A DNA stretch of 15,366 nt from an uncultured Mycoplasma sp. (GCA_949284615.1 CASDWL010000033.1:1-15366), one strand, 5' to 3'. Shown: positions 1 through 8,815, counted from the stretch's first letter. Numbers and translations are program-made. Notes: generated from the letters alone by a model not told the origin.

Positions 1-26
1 ATTATTCATGTAGCTACATTATTCAT
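1..26. repeat. GC-containing palindrome flanked by a 9-bp direct repeat
   Basis: ATGTAGCTACAT (8-19) is a perfect 12-bp palindrome. ATTATTCAT occurs at 1-9 and again at 18-26, bracketing it. The minus strand also reads ATGAATAAT twice, so this could be the first codons of a next gene cut by the window edge, but no SD precedes it. The function is unknown. Confidence 0.35.
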
Positions 27-31
27 AATTA

Positions 32-53
32 ATTAATTTTATATAAAATTAAT
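32..53. repeat. Perfect 22-bp AT palindrome
   Basis: ATTAATTTTAT and its exact mirror complement ATAAAATTAAT abut at 42/43, giving a perfect 22-bp palindrome of A and T only. It lies past the probable terminator. It could be a second, very weak terminator hairpin or a chance product of base composition. Confidence 0.4.
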
Positions 54-83
54 AAAAGTAGTAAATAAAATCTTCTAAAAAAT

Positions 84-133
84 AAAAATAAGATAATACT
101 TTGTAAATTAATAAAAATATTTATCTTATTTTT
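84..133 (-). terminator. Probable end-of-superoperon terminator
   Basis: AAAAATAAGATAA (84-96) and TTATCTTATTTTT (121-133) form a perfect 13-bp inverted repeat with a 24-base loop. It starts 27 bases after the rplQ stop in the direction of transcription. On the minus-strand RNA the 3' arm ends in UUUUU and continues AUUUUUU. The stem holds only two G-C pairs and the loop is long, so it would be a weak terminator. It is symmetric enough to act from either side. Confidence 0.5.
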
Positions 134-159
134 TTAATATTATTTATCAAATAATAATT

Positions 160-522
160 TTATACAAGTTCTAAAATAGCCATTTTTGTTGAATCACCTT
201 GACGTGAAGGTAATTTAATAATTCTTGTATATCCACCTTGACGATCTTTGTATTTAGGAGCAATTGTATCAAATAAATATTTATCAATTGACACATTATC
301 TTTTGTAAACACAGGTCTTAAAAATGCGCAAGCTTCTCTTCTTGATGCTAAAGTACCTTTTTTTCCTTTTGTAATCATTTTTTCAACAAATCTTCTTACT
401 TCTTTTGCTCTTACTTCAGTAGTAGTAATTCTTCCATATAAAAGAACATCTGTTGTTAAAGAACGTATTACCCCTTTTCTTCAAGAAGCATTTCTTCTAA
501 ATAGTTGATGAGGATTAGCCAT
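160..522 (-). CDS. rplQ: 50S ribosomal protein L17
   Basis: L17 is located near the tunnel exit of the large subunit. The 120-residue product fits the family. It starts [20 protein letters not shown] and continues with [34 protein letters not shown], and [20 protein letters not shown] near the end. Trp14 is TGA (481-483); a standard-code reader would start wrongly at Met49. The true ATG overlaps the rpoA stop as TAATG with AAAGGAG about 11 bases upstream. This is the last gene of the superoperon; the terminator-like repeat follows. Confidence 0.96.
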
Positions 523-1526
523 TATTCATCTTCTCCTTTAATAATAATACCTATTTTTGCAAGTTCATCAATGATTTCTTTAATTGATTTTTCACCAATT
601 GAATTAATGTTTTTAAGATCTGAATAAGTTAAGTCTTTTAATTCACTAACTTTAGTAATATTAGCTCTTCTTAATCCATTAGTTGAACGAACAGTTAAAT
701 CTAAATCTTCAATTGTCATTGAAGAATATTTGTCTTCACTTTTTTTAGTTTGTTCTTGAGCAAACATACCATCAATATCTTCAGGAGTTAAATCAATATT
801 ACCAATAATACTTAAATGAGCTGTTAATACTTTAGCTGCTTGAGATAAAGCTTCTTTTGCTTCAATAGTACCATTTGTTTCAATTTCTAGTTTTAATTCT
901 TCTTGGATGTGGTATGAAGATGAATTCATCTCTTCAACATAATATGCTACTCTTCTAATTGGTGAGAAATTAGAATCACATGCTAATAATTCACCTTTTA
1001 ATTTAGATGAAATATTTGTTTTATTTTCATTAATAAATAATTTATTTTTTTCTTCATCAGAATATCCATAATCTGCTCTAATAAATAGATCAAATTCTAA
1101 TGCATTTTTTGATGATAAGAAAACAAGTGGAACATTTAGATCACCAACAATTTCAACTCCCATAGGTAATTCTAAATCTTTATATGTAACTTCTCCTTCT
1201 CTAGTAGATTTAAAAGATACTTTTAAGATTGAATTATCTCCAAACACTTCTTCATTGTATTTGAAAGGTATTTTACATAATCTTGATATTAAAGTTAAAA
1301 CATCAACATCAGTATTTGCAATAGGTGAATATTGATGAGTAACATTTGCAATTTTAATTGCAAATGGAGCAACACCATAAATAGAAGATAATAATACACG
1401 TCTTAATGAATTACCAATAGTATTAGCCATTCCTCTTTCTAATGGTTTTACAACAAATGATGTTCTATATTCATCTATTTTATTATTTTTAATTTCACTA
1501 TAACTTATTTTTGAAAATTTTGCCAT
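522..1526 (-). CDS. rpoA: RNA polymerase alpha subunit
   Basis: Alpha dimerises to start RNA polymerase assembly, and its C-terminal domain contacts promoter DNA and regulators. The 334-residue protein has both parts. The N-terminal domain includes RGMANTIGNSLRRVLLSSIY near 31-50 and DVDVLTLISRLCKIPFKY. The C-terminal domain starts near 272 with IEDLDLTVRSTNGLRRANIT and ends INSIGEKSIKEIIDELAKIG. The equivalents of the DNA-contacting Arg and Asn lie at about 280 and 283 in VRSTN. The SD AAAAGGAG lies in the end of rpsK. The stop shares a base with the rplQ ATG. Confidence 0.97.
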   Translation of the reverse strand: MAKFSKISYSEIKNNKIDEYRTSFVVKPLERGMANTIGNSLRRVLLSSIYGVAPFAIKIANVTHQYSPIANTDVDVLTLISRLCKIPFKYNEEVFGDNSILKVSFKSTREGEVTYKDLELPMGVEIVGDLNVPLVFLSSKNALEFDLFIRADYGYSDEEKNKLFINENKTNISSKLKGELLACDSNFSPIRRVAYYVEEMNSSSYHIQEELKLEIETNGTIEAKEALSQAAKVLTAHLSIIGNIDLTPEDIDGMFAQEQTKKSEDKYSSMTIEDLDLTVRSTNGLRRANITKVSELKDLTYSDLKNINSIGEKSIKEIIDELAKIGIIIKGEDE

Positions 1527-1532
1527 TTTTAA

Positions 1533-1919
1533 TTATCTCCTTTTTTGTCTTTTTAATACTCTTTTTGGTGGTCTTGTTCCATTATGAGGAATTGGTGTTA
1601 CATCTTCTACAGATTTAATTGCAATTCCTGAAACTTCAATTTGTTTTTTAGCAGATTCTTTTCCTGGACCAATTCCTTTTAATTTAACATCAACTTCTTT
1701 TAACCCTGATTTTTTAGCTTCTTCAGCAGCAGCTGCTGCTGCTAATCCTGCTGCATAAGGTGTTTTCTTTTTAGTTCCTTTATATCCTATTGCTCCTGAT
1801 GATGATCAAGCAAAAACATTTCCTTGTAAATCTGTAAAAGTAACAATAGTATTTTGATGTGTTGAATGAATATGAGCAATACCAGAAGTGACAATTCTCT
1901 TTTTATTTTTTTTAGCCAT
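1533..1919 (-). CDS. rpsK: 30S ribosomal protein S11
   Basis: S11 lies on the platform of the small subunit near the mRNA exit. The 128-residue protein is the normal length. It has [20 protein letters not shown], then [39 protein letters not shown] and [15 protein letters not shown]. Trp38 is TGA (1806-1808), so it does not appear as one frame under the standard code. Its last codons, AAAAAAGGAGATAA, contain both its own stop and the rpoA SD, and the rpoA ATG begins 6 bases after the stop. Confidence 0.95.
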
Positions 1920-1935
1920 AATCTACACTCCTTCT

Positions 1936-2301
1936 CTATTTTTTCTTACCTGCAATGGTGTTTCTAGGACCTTTTCTAGTTCTAGCATTTGATTTTGTAG
2001 ATTGTCCTCTTACAGGTAGTCCCTTACGATGTCTAATACCACGATAATTTTTAATTTCCATTAATCTTTTGATATTAATCCCAACTTCTCTTCTTAAATC
2101 ACCTTCTGTCATGTATTTAGCAGCTTCTTTTCTTATTGCAGATAATTGATCTTCAGATAAATCTGCAACTTTAATATTTTCATCCACTCCAGCATCTTTT
2201 AATATTTTTGAAGATAAACTTTTTCCAATACCATAAATATATGTTAGTGATATAACAACACGTTTATTATTTGGAATTTCAATATTTAATACCCTAGCCA
2301 T
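1936..2301 (-). CDS. rpsM: 30S ribosomal protein S13
   Basis: S13 is in the head of the small subunit, making bridges to L5 and touching the P-site tRNA with its tail. The 121-residue product is the family length. It has [20 protein letters not shown], the helix-turn segment [40 protein letters not shown], then [14 protein letters not shown], and a basic tail ending AGKKK. The stop is TAG. The next gene, rpsK, starts 16 bases on, after GAAGGAG. Confidence 0.97.
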   Translation of the reverse strand: MARVLNIEIPNNKRVVISLTYIYGIGKSLSSKILKDAGVDENIKVADLSEDQLSAIRKEAAKYMTEGDLRREVGINIKRLMEIKNYRGIRHRKGLPVRGQSTKSNARTRKGPRNTIAGKKK

Positions 2302-2303
2302 AA

Positions 2304-2417
2304 TTAACCTTGTCTTTGCTTGTGTTTAGGATTAACACAAATTGCTCTAACAATTCCTCTCCTTTTTATTATTTTGCAATCTTTGCACATTGTCTTCACT
2401 GAAGCTCTTACTTTCAT
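2304..2417 (-). CDS. rpmJ: 50S ribosomal protein L36, zinc-binding form
   Basis: L36 is a tiny zinc-ribbon protein of the large subunit. The 37-residue product reads [20 protein letters not shown] and then [17 protein letters not shown]. Cys11, Cys14, Cys27 and His32 form the intact zinc site, so this is the C-plus form. AGGAGG lies 7 bases upstream of the ATG, one of the strongest SDs in the window. The stop lies 2 bases before the rpsM start, and that gene has only a weak AAGG in front of it, so it probably depends on coupling to rpmJ. Confidence 0.95.
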   Translation of the reverse strand: MKVRASVKTMCKDCKIIKRRGIVRAICVNPKHKQRQG

Positions 2418-2436
2418 GTTTTGACCTCCTATTTAA

Positions 2437-2652
2437 TTATTTATGTCTAAAAACTATGCGACCTTGTGATAAATCATATGGAGATATTTCAACATCAACA
2501 ACATCACCTGGCAAAATTCTAATTGAATGTAAATTTATTTTTCCACTAACTGTTGCTTTGATAGTTAATTTATTCTCTAATTCAACTTGATATTCTCTTG
2601 TTGAAAAAGATTTAATAACTTTTCCAACCATTTTTATTGCGTCTTTAGCCAT
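2437..2652 (-). CDS. infA: Translation initiation factor IF-1
   Basis: IF-1 is an OB-fold factor that blocks the ribosomal A site during initiation. The 71-residue product is the standard length. It begins [20 protein letters not shown], with [20 protein letters not shown] near 48-67 and the end VFRHK. The family often shows LPNA before the second segment; here HSIRILPGD is typical. The ATG is preceded by an AT-only run with no recognisable SD, unlike nearly all other genes here. The stop TAA is followed by 19 bases holding the strong SD (AGGAGG) of rpmJ. Confidence 0.95.
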   Translation of the reverse strand: MAKDAIKMVGKVIKSFSTREYQVELENKLTIKATVSGKINLHSIRILPGDVVDVEISPYDLSQGRIVFRHK

Positions 2653-2666
2653 TTAAATTTATATTA

Positions 2667-3413
2667 TTAGTTCTCTGTAAGAACAATTCCTTTCCCATTT
2701 TTTATTAAAACTGTTTGCTCATAATGTGAGGATTTTTTATTAGATTGAGCAACTACAGTTCATCCATCTTTTAATATTCTTATTTTTTTAGAACCTTGTA
2801 GAATCATTGGTTCTATGCATATTACCATACCATCTTGAAGTTTTGGCCCCGATCCTTTTTTTCCTTCATTAAAAACATAAGGATCTTCATGTAATGATCT
2901 ACCAATTCCATGACCACAAAATTCTTTAGGAGTATAAAAACCTTCTTTAGCAATATATTGACCTATTGCATAGGAAATATCTCCAACAGTGGCATTTGGC
3001 TTAATTGCTTTTAGACCTAAATTAAAAGCTGTTTGAGCTGCTTCAATTAATTTGTCATTTTCTTGAGTAGATTCTCCAACTGAAATAGTAAATGCACTAT
3101 CTGAATGATAACCTTCATAAACTAGACCAATATCTATTGACAATAAATCTTGATCTTTTAATATTCGATCTGAAGGTATTCCATGAATCAATTCTTCATT
3201 AACAGAAGCACATATTGTGCCTTTAAAACCATGATAACCTAAAAATGATGGTTTAGCTCCTGCTTTAATAATTTCATTATAAGCAATTGAATCTAAATCT
3301 TTTAATGAAACCCCTGGTCTTACAGCATCTTTAACAATCTTTTTTATACTCGCCAGGATCTTACATGATTTTGTTATTAATTCAATTTCTTTTTGAGATT
3401 TAATGTAAATCAT
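2667..3413 (-). CDS. map: Methionine aminopeptidase, type I
   Basis: This metalloenzyme removes the initiator methionine from new proteins in the cytoplasm. The product is 248 residues, typical for the short bacterial type. Metal and catalytic residues are all visible: His77 in HGIP, Asp94 in SIDIG, Asp105 in HSD, His168 in CGHGIG, His175 in HEDP, Glu201 in IEPM and Glu232 in HYE. Trp218 is TGA (2760-2762). Stopping there would remove the last metal ligand, so reassignment is needed for an active enzyme. The SD is weak (an AGG about 12 bases upstream). The gap to infA is 14 bases. Confidence 0.96.
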
Positions 3414-3437
3414 TATTTAAAAAACCTAATAATATTT

Positions 3438-4079
3438 TTATAATATTATATCTAATATTTTATTAATAATCTCATTTATATCATGATGTTGATCAATAGT
3501 AATTAATTTATTTTTATTTTTATAAAATTCAATAACTGGAGCTGTTTCTTTTTCATATACATCTAAACGTTTTTTTACAGCTTCAGGTTGATCATCAACT
3601 CTTTGAATTAATAATTCTCCATCATTTTCACAATATGGATGTTTTTTAGATTTAAATGATGATAAGTTGTAACTCTTTTTACATATTTTGCAAAAATATC
3701 TTTGACTTAATCTATTGATTACTTCTTGTTTTTCTACATTCAAGTAAATAACTATATAATCTTCAAAATTTAAACTATCCAAAAACATAGCTTGTTGCAC
3801 TGTTCTAGGAAATCCATCTAAAATAAATTTTTGATTATCCAATTGCATTTTTAATATTTTATTTTCTACAATTTTATTTGTTATATCATCAGGAACATAA
3901 GCTCCAGATTCTACAATTTCTTTTACTTTTAAACCTAATTCTGTTTTATTATTAATCTCTTCTCTAAAAATATCACCAGTAGAAATTTGAATGATATTAG
4001 TTTTTTCTTCTAATATAGAACTTATTGTTCCCTTGCCACTGCCTGGCATTCCTAAAAATATAATATTTGTTCTTGCCAT
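3438..4079 (-). CDS. adk: Adenylate kinase, zinc-type LID
   Basis: The enzyme converts AMP and ATP to two ADP, balancing the adenylate pool. The 213-residue protein has the P-loop GMPGSGKGT at 10-18, TGDIFRE near 34-40, the AMP-binding segment DGFPRT at 88-93, and RVDDQPEAVKKRL near 160-172. The LID carries Cys130, Cys133, Cys150 and Asp153, the same C-C-C-D zinc set known in Bacillus adenylate kinase. The ATG at 4077-4079 is chosen because AGAAGG lies 7 bases upstream. A TTG two codons earlier would sit too close to that SD. The gene follows secY by 26 bases, the usual secY-adk-map order. Confidence 0.96.
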   Translation of the reverse strand: MARTNIIFLGMPGSGKGTISSILEEKTNIIQISTGDIFREEINNKTELGLKVKEIVESGAYVPDDITNKIVENKILKMQLDNQKFILDGFPRTVQQAMFLDSLNFEDYIVIYLNVEKQEVINRLSQRYFCKICKKSYNLSSFKSKKHPYCENDGELLIQRVDDQPEAVKKRLDVYEKETAPVIEFYKNKNKLITIDQHHDINEIINKILDIIL

Positions 4080-4105
4080 AAACAACCCTTCTTAATTACA
4101 CTTTA

Positions 4106-5545
4106 TCATAAAATTGAACTTTGGTCATTTGATTCTATATTATCACCAACTTCATTTAGTTTTTTGATATTTTTAGTTTTAAACAAGTTTATTGCTTTTC
4201 TTCTAGCAGCAATTTGTTGAATAGTTTCAATAGAAACAGATATAACAATCATAATAGATGTACCACTAATAACAACACTTTCAGGAGCTCCTGCAATAAT
4301 TGCAATATATTGAGAAGATCCAAGTATTGTTAAATAAATAGCTGAAAATATTGACAATCTAATAACAATTGAAAAAAGATAATCTTCAGTTTGTTCACCT
4401 GGTGTTATTCCTGGAATAAATGTTGACGATTTGTTGAAATCTTCAACAATTTTATCAATTTTTGATTGTTGAATAGATAAGAAAATTGTTAATAAAAATG
4501 TTGCTGAAGCATATATTGTTAATCCAATTGGTTGTTTTAGTTGGAAATTATCATTCATTCATCTTGTGATTTCTGAAGGGGCAAATTGATTAACTAAATT
4601 AACTATTAACATTGGAAAAGTTACAAGCATTGAAGCAAAAATAATAGGCATAATTCCTGCTCCATTTAATTTAATAGGTAAATAAGATAAATCTTTTATA
4701 TTTTTTGATCGACCAACACCTATATGTTGAATTGGGACTCTTCTTTCTGCTTGGTATACAAAAGAAATAATTAAAGTTAATATTATAAATAAAAACACAA
4801 ATCCTATTAAATAAACAATTCCTCTAAATAATAATTCACCTGTTTTTGATTGAATTCATAAACTTCATGCTGAAGTAAATAAAGTTGGAATAGTAATAAT
4901 TGAACCAGCTAAAATCAGCATTGATGATCCATTTCCAACACCTTTATTAGAAATTTGTTCTGATAAAAATATTGAAAAAAATGTTCCGGCAGTTAAAATG
5001 AATGGTAAAACTATTCAAATAAAGAAAGTATTATTAAAATCTGGAACGATAGTTATATAACTTGATTGTCCAGTGCTTGAATTACTTAATGATTGAATAA
5101 TTACAATAGCTTGAATGATAGAAAATACAAATGTTAAAGCATAGGTAATATAATTAATTTTTATTCTTCCAGCAGGACCTGATTGATATAAGTGGTAAAT
5201 TGGCGGAAATAATTTGGTTTGAGCAAAAGTCATAATTAATGAAGCAGTAATATATGGACTAATCCCTAGTGAAACTAGTGAAAATTGTCTCAATCCACCT
5301 CCACCTATAGTATTCATAATACCTAAAAAAGATGTGTTATCAAACCCATTTGATTGAGATATAGTAATTCCTGGTAATGTAATTGTTCCAATAGAAATAA
5401 AAATAATCATAATCATCAAAGTAAAAAGAATTCTTTTTAATAAATCCTTTTCTTTTAACTTTAAAATGATATTTTTTTTGAAAAATAAAATTATTTTTGA
5501 GAAAAAAAATGATATATTTGATCAGGTTTTGTTAAAAAAACCCAC
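4106..5545 (-). CDS. secY: Preprotein translocase channel subunit SecY
   Basis: SecY forms the membrane channel through which Sec-dependent proteins are exported or inserted. The 479-residue frame is intact only with TGA as Trp (residues 8, 177, 227, 230, 329). The first membrane segment is near 42-62. LTAGTFFSIF with GVGNGSSM follows at 184-206, and QAERRVPIQHIG at 265-276 belongs to the cytosolic loop that contacts the ribosome and SecA. NGAGIMPIIFA is at 294-304. About ten membrane segments fit the family. I choose the GTG at 5543-5545, two bases after the rplO stop with AGAGG upstream. The first in-frame ATG (5414-5416) would cut into the first membrane segment. The N-terminal 40 residues are basic and poorly conserved. 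Confidence 0.9.
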
Positions 5546-5547
5546 TT

Positions 5548-5985
5548 TTAAATTACCTCTACTTTTCCGCCTACTTGTTCTACTAATTTAATAGCATTTT
5601 GACTAGCTGCATTTACTTTGATAGTAAATTTTTTTGTTAATTTACCATTTGCTAATAATTTAATAGGTAAATTTTTATTACGAGCTAATTTAGTTTTATA
5701 TAATGCATCAAAATCAATAATAGCATTTGATTCAAATTTAGCTTCTAAAGATGATAAGGAAACTATTTGATATTCAATATGATTAACATTTTTAAATCCT
5801 CTTTTAGGCAATCTTCTAAATCAAGGAGTTTGCCCTCCTTCAAATCCTGGACGGTGTCCATGACGTTTATTTTGTCCAGATTGACCTTTTCCTGCTTGTT
5901 TACCTTTTCCTGCAGCATGTCCACGACCAACACGATGTTTATCTTTTCTTGAACCAGGATTTGATGATAAATTATGTAATTTCAT
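5548..5985 (-). CDS. rplO: 50S ribosomal protein L15
   Basis: L15 is a late assembly protein with a long basic extension into 23S rRNA. The 145-residue protein is the normal length. It begins [20 protein letters not shown] and has the glycine/lysine-rich stretch [20 protein letters not shown]. After that come [20 protein letters not shown] and a C-terminal [10 protein letters not shown]. Trp55 is TGA (5821-5823), so under the standard code only the C-terminal 87 residues appear open. The SD AGGAAAGGGAA precedes the ATG. The stop lies 2 bases before the GTG taken as the secY start, and the last codons (AGAGGTAA) act as the secY SD. Confidence 0.95.
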
Positions 5986-6015
5986 ATAATTCCCTTTCCT
6001 TTATTTTATATTTTA

Positions 6016-6729
6016 TTATTTTTTTAGAATATGTTCAACAGGAACATCTCTTAAAGAAGCTAATTTTTCAACAGTTCTTAATTTTTTAAGAGCACTAATT
6101 GCTACTTTGGCTGCATTTTGTTTTGTTCTTGATCCATATGATTTTGTATAAATATCAGTATAACCTGCTAATTCAACGACAATTCTTATTGTACCAGAAG
6201 CTACTATTCCTTTTCCTTTAGGAGCTGGCTTTAAAATTACTTGACTTGAAGAATATTTGGATTTTACTTCATGAGGAATAGTTGATTTATTAATAATAGG
6301 TACTTCAATTAAATTATTTTCAGCATTTTTATATGCTTTTTTAATAGCATCAGGAACTTCATTTGCTTTTCCATGTCCTAATCCTACTTTACCTTTTTTA
6401 TTTCCAATTGCAACTACAGCTGAAAATGAAAATCTTCTTCCCCCTTTTACAACCGTTGTAACACGGGCTACATCAATAATTTTATCTTCAAATTCTGAAG
6501 ATCTTTTTTCAACTTTCGCTCTTGGTTTTGCTTTTTTAACTTTACTAAATTCTGTGTTATTTTTTGCAAAATGTTCTTTTGCTTGTTTTTCATTTGCTTT
6601 CTTAGATGTATTTCCAGATACTTCTTTTGTTTCCTGTGATATTTCTTGTGATTCCACAGCTGATGTTGAAACTTCTTTTTGATCTTCTTGAGATACATTT
6701 AATTTTTCATCTAAATCTAAAAATGTCAT
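6016..6729 (-). CDS. rpsE: 30S ribosomal protein S5 with long N-terminal extension
   Basis: S5 helps set decoding accuracy and lines the mRNA entry with S3 and S4. The core starts near residue 78 and shows the family block [20 protein letters not shown] followed by [19 protein letters not shown]. Later come [20 protein letters not shown] and [20 protein letters not shown]. The protein is 237 residues against about 165 in most bacteria. The extra ~77 N-terminal residues are acidic and Q/S/T-rich at first, then strongly basic near 62-76, and look disordered. The TAATG overlap with rplR and the AAGGAG just upstream support this far start. A 30-base gap leads to rplO; no rpmD (L30) lies between. 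Confidence 0.95.
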   Translation of the reverse strand: MTFLDLDEKLNVSQEDQKEVSTSAVESQEISQETKEVSGNTSKKANEKQAKEHFAKNNTEFSKVKKAKPRAKVEKRSSEFEDKIIDVARVTTVVKGGRRFSFSAVVAIGNKKGKVGLGHGKANEVPDAIKKAYKNAENNLIEVPIINKSTIPHEVKSKYSSSQVILKPAPKGKGIVASGTIRIVVELAGYTDIYTKSYGSRTKQNAAKVAISALKKLRTVEKLASLRDVPVEHILKK

Positions 6730-7079
6730 TAGAATTTCACTCCTTCTGCTCTAACTGCTTCTGCAAAACTTTTTACTTTTCCATGATAAATATATCCAGA
6801 ACGATCAAAAACTATTTCTTTTATTTTTAAAGATATTATTTTTTTACCCATTTCATGACCTAATTTTTCAGCAGCTTTAACATTACCACTATATTCTTTT
6901 TCTTTAATTGTTGAAGCACTAGCTAAAGTAACACCTTTAGTATCATCGATTAATTGAGCATAAAAATTTTGATGAGATTTGTAAATAGAAAGTCTTGGAA
7001 TTGTTGCAGTTCCACTAATTTTTTGTCTAATTTTTAGATGTTTTTTCATTCTAGCTTTATTTCTTGAATTTATTTTCAT
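6729..7079 (-). CDS. rplR: 50S ribosomal protein L18
   Basis: L18 binds 5S rRNA and brings it into the central protuberance with L5. The 116-residue product fits the family. It has the basic N-terminus [20 protein letters not shown], then [19 protein letters not shown], and the C-terminal [20 protein letters not shown], leading into the typical ending AEGVKF. The ATG follows AGAGG by a few bases. The stop overlaps the rpsE ATG as TAATG, and the codons for AEGV supply the AAGGAG SD for rpsE. Confidence 0.97.
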   Translation of the reverse strand: MKINSRNKARMKKHLKIRQKISGTATIPRLSIYKSHQNFYAQLIDDTKGVTLASASTIKEKEYSGNVKAAEKLGHEMGKKIISLKIKEIVFDRSGYIYHGKVKSFAEAVRAEGVKF

Positions 7080-7088
7080 ATTTAACCT

Positions 7089-7628
7089 CTATTTAGACGC
7101 TGCCTTTCCTTCTTTTCTTCTAATAATTTCATCATCATACATAATACCTTTACCTGAATAAACATTTGGTTTTCTTACTTTTCTAATGATAGCTGCAAAT
7201 TCACCAACTTGTTGTTTATCTATCCCAGTTACAACAATTTCTGTAGGTTTTGGTACCTCTAATTTAATTCCAGCAGGAATATTAATTTTATGAGAATGTG
7301 AATATCCTGCATGAATTTCAATTTGATTTCCAATCAAAGCTGCTTTATATCCAACACCTTTAATTAATAATTTTTTTGAAAAACCCTCACTAACACCTTT
7401 AATCATTCCTGCTAATAAAGAGTTTGTTGTACCATGTAATTGCTTAGTATGTTTTTCTTCATTAGCTCTTAATGTTGTTAATTTATCATTTTCTATATTA
7501 ATTGAAATCAATGTAGAAAATTGTTTTTTTAATTCACCTTTTGGACCTTTGATAGTAATAAGATTTTGATTATTCTCTAAAGTAACACCTGAAGGTATAG
7601 TAAGAATACGATTTCCAACTCTTGACAT
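7089..7628 (-). CDS. rplF: 50S ribosomal protein L6
   Basis: L6 sits near the sarcin-ricin loop and the factor-binding centre. The product is 179 residues, the family norm, with its two repeated domains. It starts [17 protein letters not shown], has [20 protein letters not shown] near 79-98, and has the C-terminal domain signature [20 protein letters not shown] near 151-170. The SD is nearly perfect (TAGGAGG, 6 bases before the ATG). The stop is TAG and falls inside the SD of rplR (AGAGG). No TGA codons are present. Confidence 0.97.
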   Translation of the reverse strand: MSRVGNRILTIPSGVTLENNQNLITIKGPKGELKKQFSTLISINIENDKLTTLRANEEKHTKQLHGTTNSLLAGMIKGVSEGFSKKLLIKGVGYKAALIGNQIEIHAGYSHSHKINIPAGIKLEVPKPTEIVVTGIDKQQVGEFAAIIRKVRKPNVYSGKGIMYDDEIIRRKEGKAASK

Positions 7629-7643
7629 TTATACCTCCTATCC

Positions 7644-8045
7644 TTATCAAATGTAGGCAATTACTTCACCACCTACATTTTCCTTTCTTGCTTCTTTATC
7701 TGTTAATAATCCTTTTGATGTAGAAATAATTGCAACTCCAAATCCAGATTGAACTTGTGGAACTTCTTCTACTGGAACATATACCCTTAATCCTGGTTTT
7801 GATATTCTTCTAATATCTGTAATTACTCTTTCATTACCTTTGTATTTTAGAGTAACTACAATTTCTTTTTTATTGTTATTTAAAGTTACTTCTTCAAATT
7901 TTGTGATATACCCTTCATTTTTAATAATAGATAAAAGTTTCATTTTTAATTTTGAATGAGGCATTGAAACAGTTGGATGTTTTCTAGAATTTGCATTTTT
8001 AATACGAACAATCATATCTGAAATTGGATCATTTATAAATGCCAT
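7644..8045 (-). CDS. rpsH: 30S ribosomal protein S8
   Basis: S8 binds the central domain of 16S rRNA and in E. coli represses the spc operon by binding its own mRNA near rplE. The 133-residue product is the usual length. It begins [20 protein letters not shown] and ends with [20 protein letters not shown] then VIAYIW. The final Trp133 is TGA (7647-7649), followed directly by TAA, so the true end is one codon past the first TGA. The SD is poor (GCGAG within the end of rpsZ), and the 3-base gap suggests coupling to rpsZ translation. rplF follows after 15 bases. Confidence 0.96.
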
Positions 8046-8048
8046 AAA

Positions 8049-8234
8049 TTATCAACTCGCTTTCTTCACACCAGGAATTCTTCCCTCATGAGCTAATTTT
8101 CTAAAACAAATCCTACAAATTTCAAATTTTCTTAATACCGCATGTGGACGACCACATAATTGACATCTTGTATATTTTCTGCTAGAAAATTTGGGATGTT
8201 TTGCCGCTTTAACTTTTAATGATTTTTTTGCCAT
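8049..8234 (-). CDS. rpsZ: 30S ribosomal protein S14, short zinc-binding type
   Basis: S14 is in the head of the small subunit next to S3 and S10. This is the 61-residue zinc-ribbon form (like Bacillus S14 type Z), with cysteines at 24, 27, 40 and 43 in CQLC and CRIC. The last residue is Trp61, encoded by TGA immediately followed by TAA. The family motif GVKKASW shows that this TGA is a true residue and not the stop. The ATG follows AAAGGAAAATT. Three bases separate it from rpsH. Some annotations name the gene rpsN. Confidence 0.96.
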
Positions 8235-8257
8235 AATTTTCCTTTATCTTTTATCTA

Positions 8258-8812
8258 TTATTTTTGTTGTACCTTAGCAAAAGGCATACCTAACAATTTT
8301 AATAATTCAAATGCTTCTTCATCAGTTTTAGCTGTTGTAACAATAATTACATCAAGACCTTTAATTCTTCTAATTTTATCAAATGATATTTCTGGGAAAA
8401 TGATTTGTTCTTTAACCCCTAAAGCATAATTTCCATAACCATCAAATGCTTTAGGATTTACTCCTCTAAAATCACGAATTCTAGGAATTGAAACATTAAT
8501 TAATTCATATAAAAATGTTCACATTCTCTCTCTTCTCATGGTTACTTTTCCACCCATTGGCATACCTTCACGTAATTTAAATGAAGCATTCGATTTTTTA
8601 GCAATAACAGTTAATGGTTTTTGACCAGTAATTAATGTTAATTCATTAATTACTTCTTCAATTGCTTTTGAATTAGATACTTCTTTTCCTGCAGTCATAT
8701 TAATAATAATTTTTTCTATTCTAGGTACTTGCATAATTGAAGTGTAATTAAATTTTTTTATTAGGGCAGGAACTATTTCTTGATCATATTTAATCTCTAA
8801 TGATGATTTCAT
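8258..8812 (-). CDS. rplE: 50S ribosomal protein L5
   Basis: L5 binds 5S rRNA with L18 and forms a head bridge with S13. The 184-residue product is the typical length of about 180. It includes [20 protein letters not shown], then [20 protein letters not shown], then [20 protein letters not shown] and GMPF near the C-terminus. Trp98 is a TGA (8519-8521) that would cut the protein in half under the standard code. The SD GGAAAGGAA lies about 10 bases before the ATG. The stop is TAA followed at once by TAG, a tandem stop. A 23-base gap leads to rpsZ. Confidence 0.96.
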
Positions 8813-8815
8813 AGA

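Noticed and set aside
248..508. Open frame on the plus strand opposite rplQ
   Set aside because: It is the antisense shadow of rplQ, resembles no family and lacks a ribosome-binding site. All convincing genes are on the minus strand.
6468..6698. Second minus-strand frame inside rpsE, rich in Lys and Gln
   Set aside because: It is an out-of-frame reading of the low-complexity S5 extension; the rpsE frame has the conserved core.
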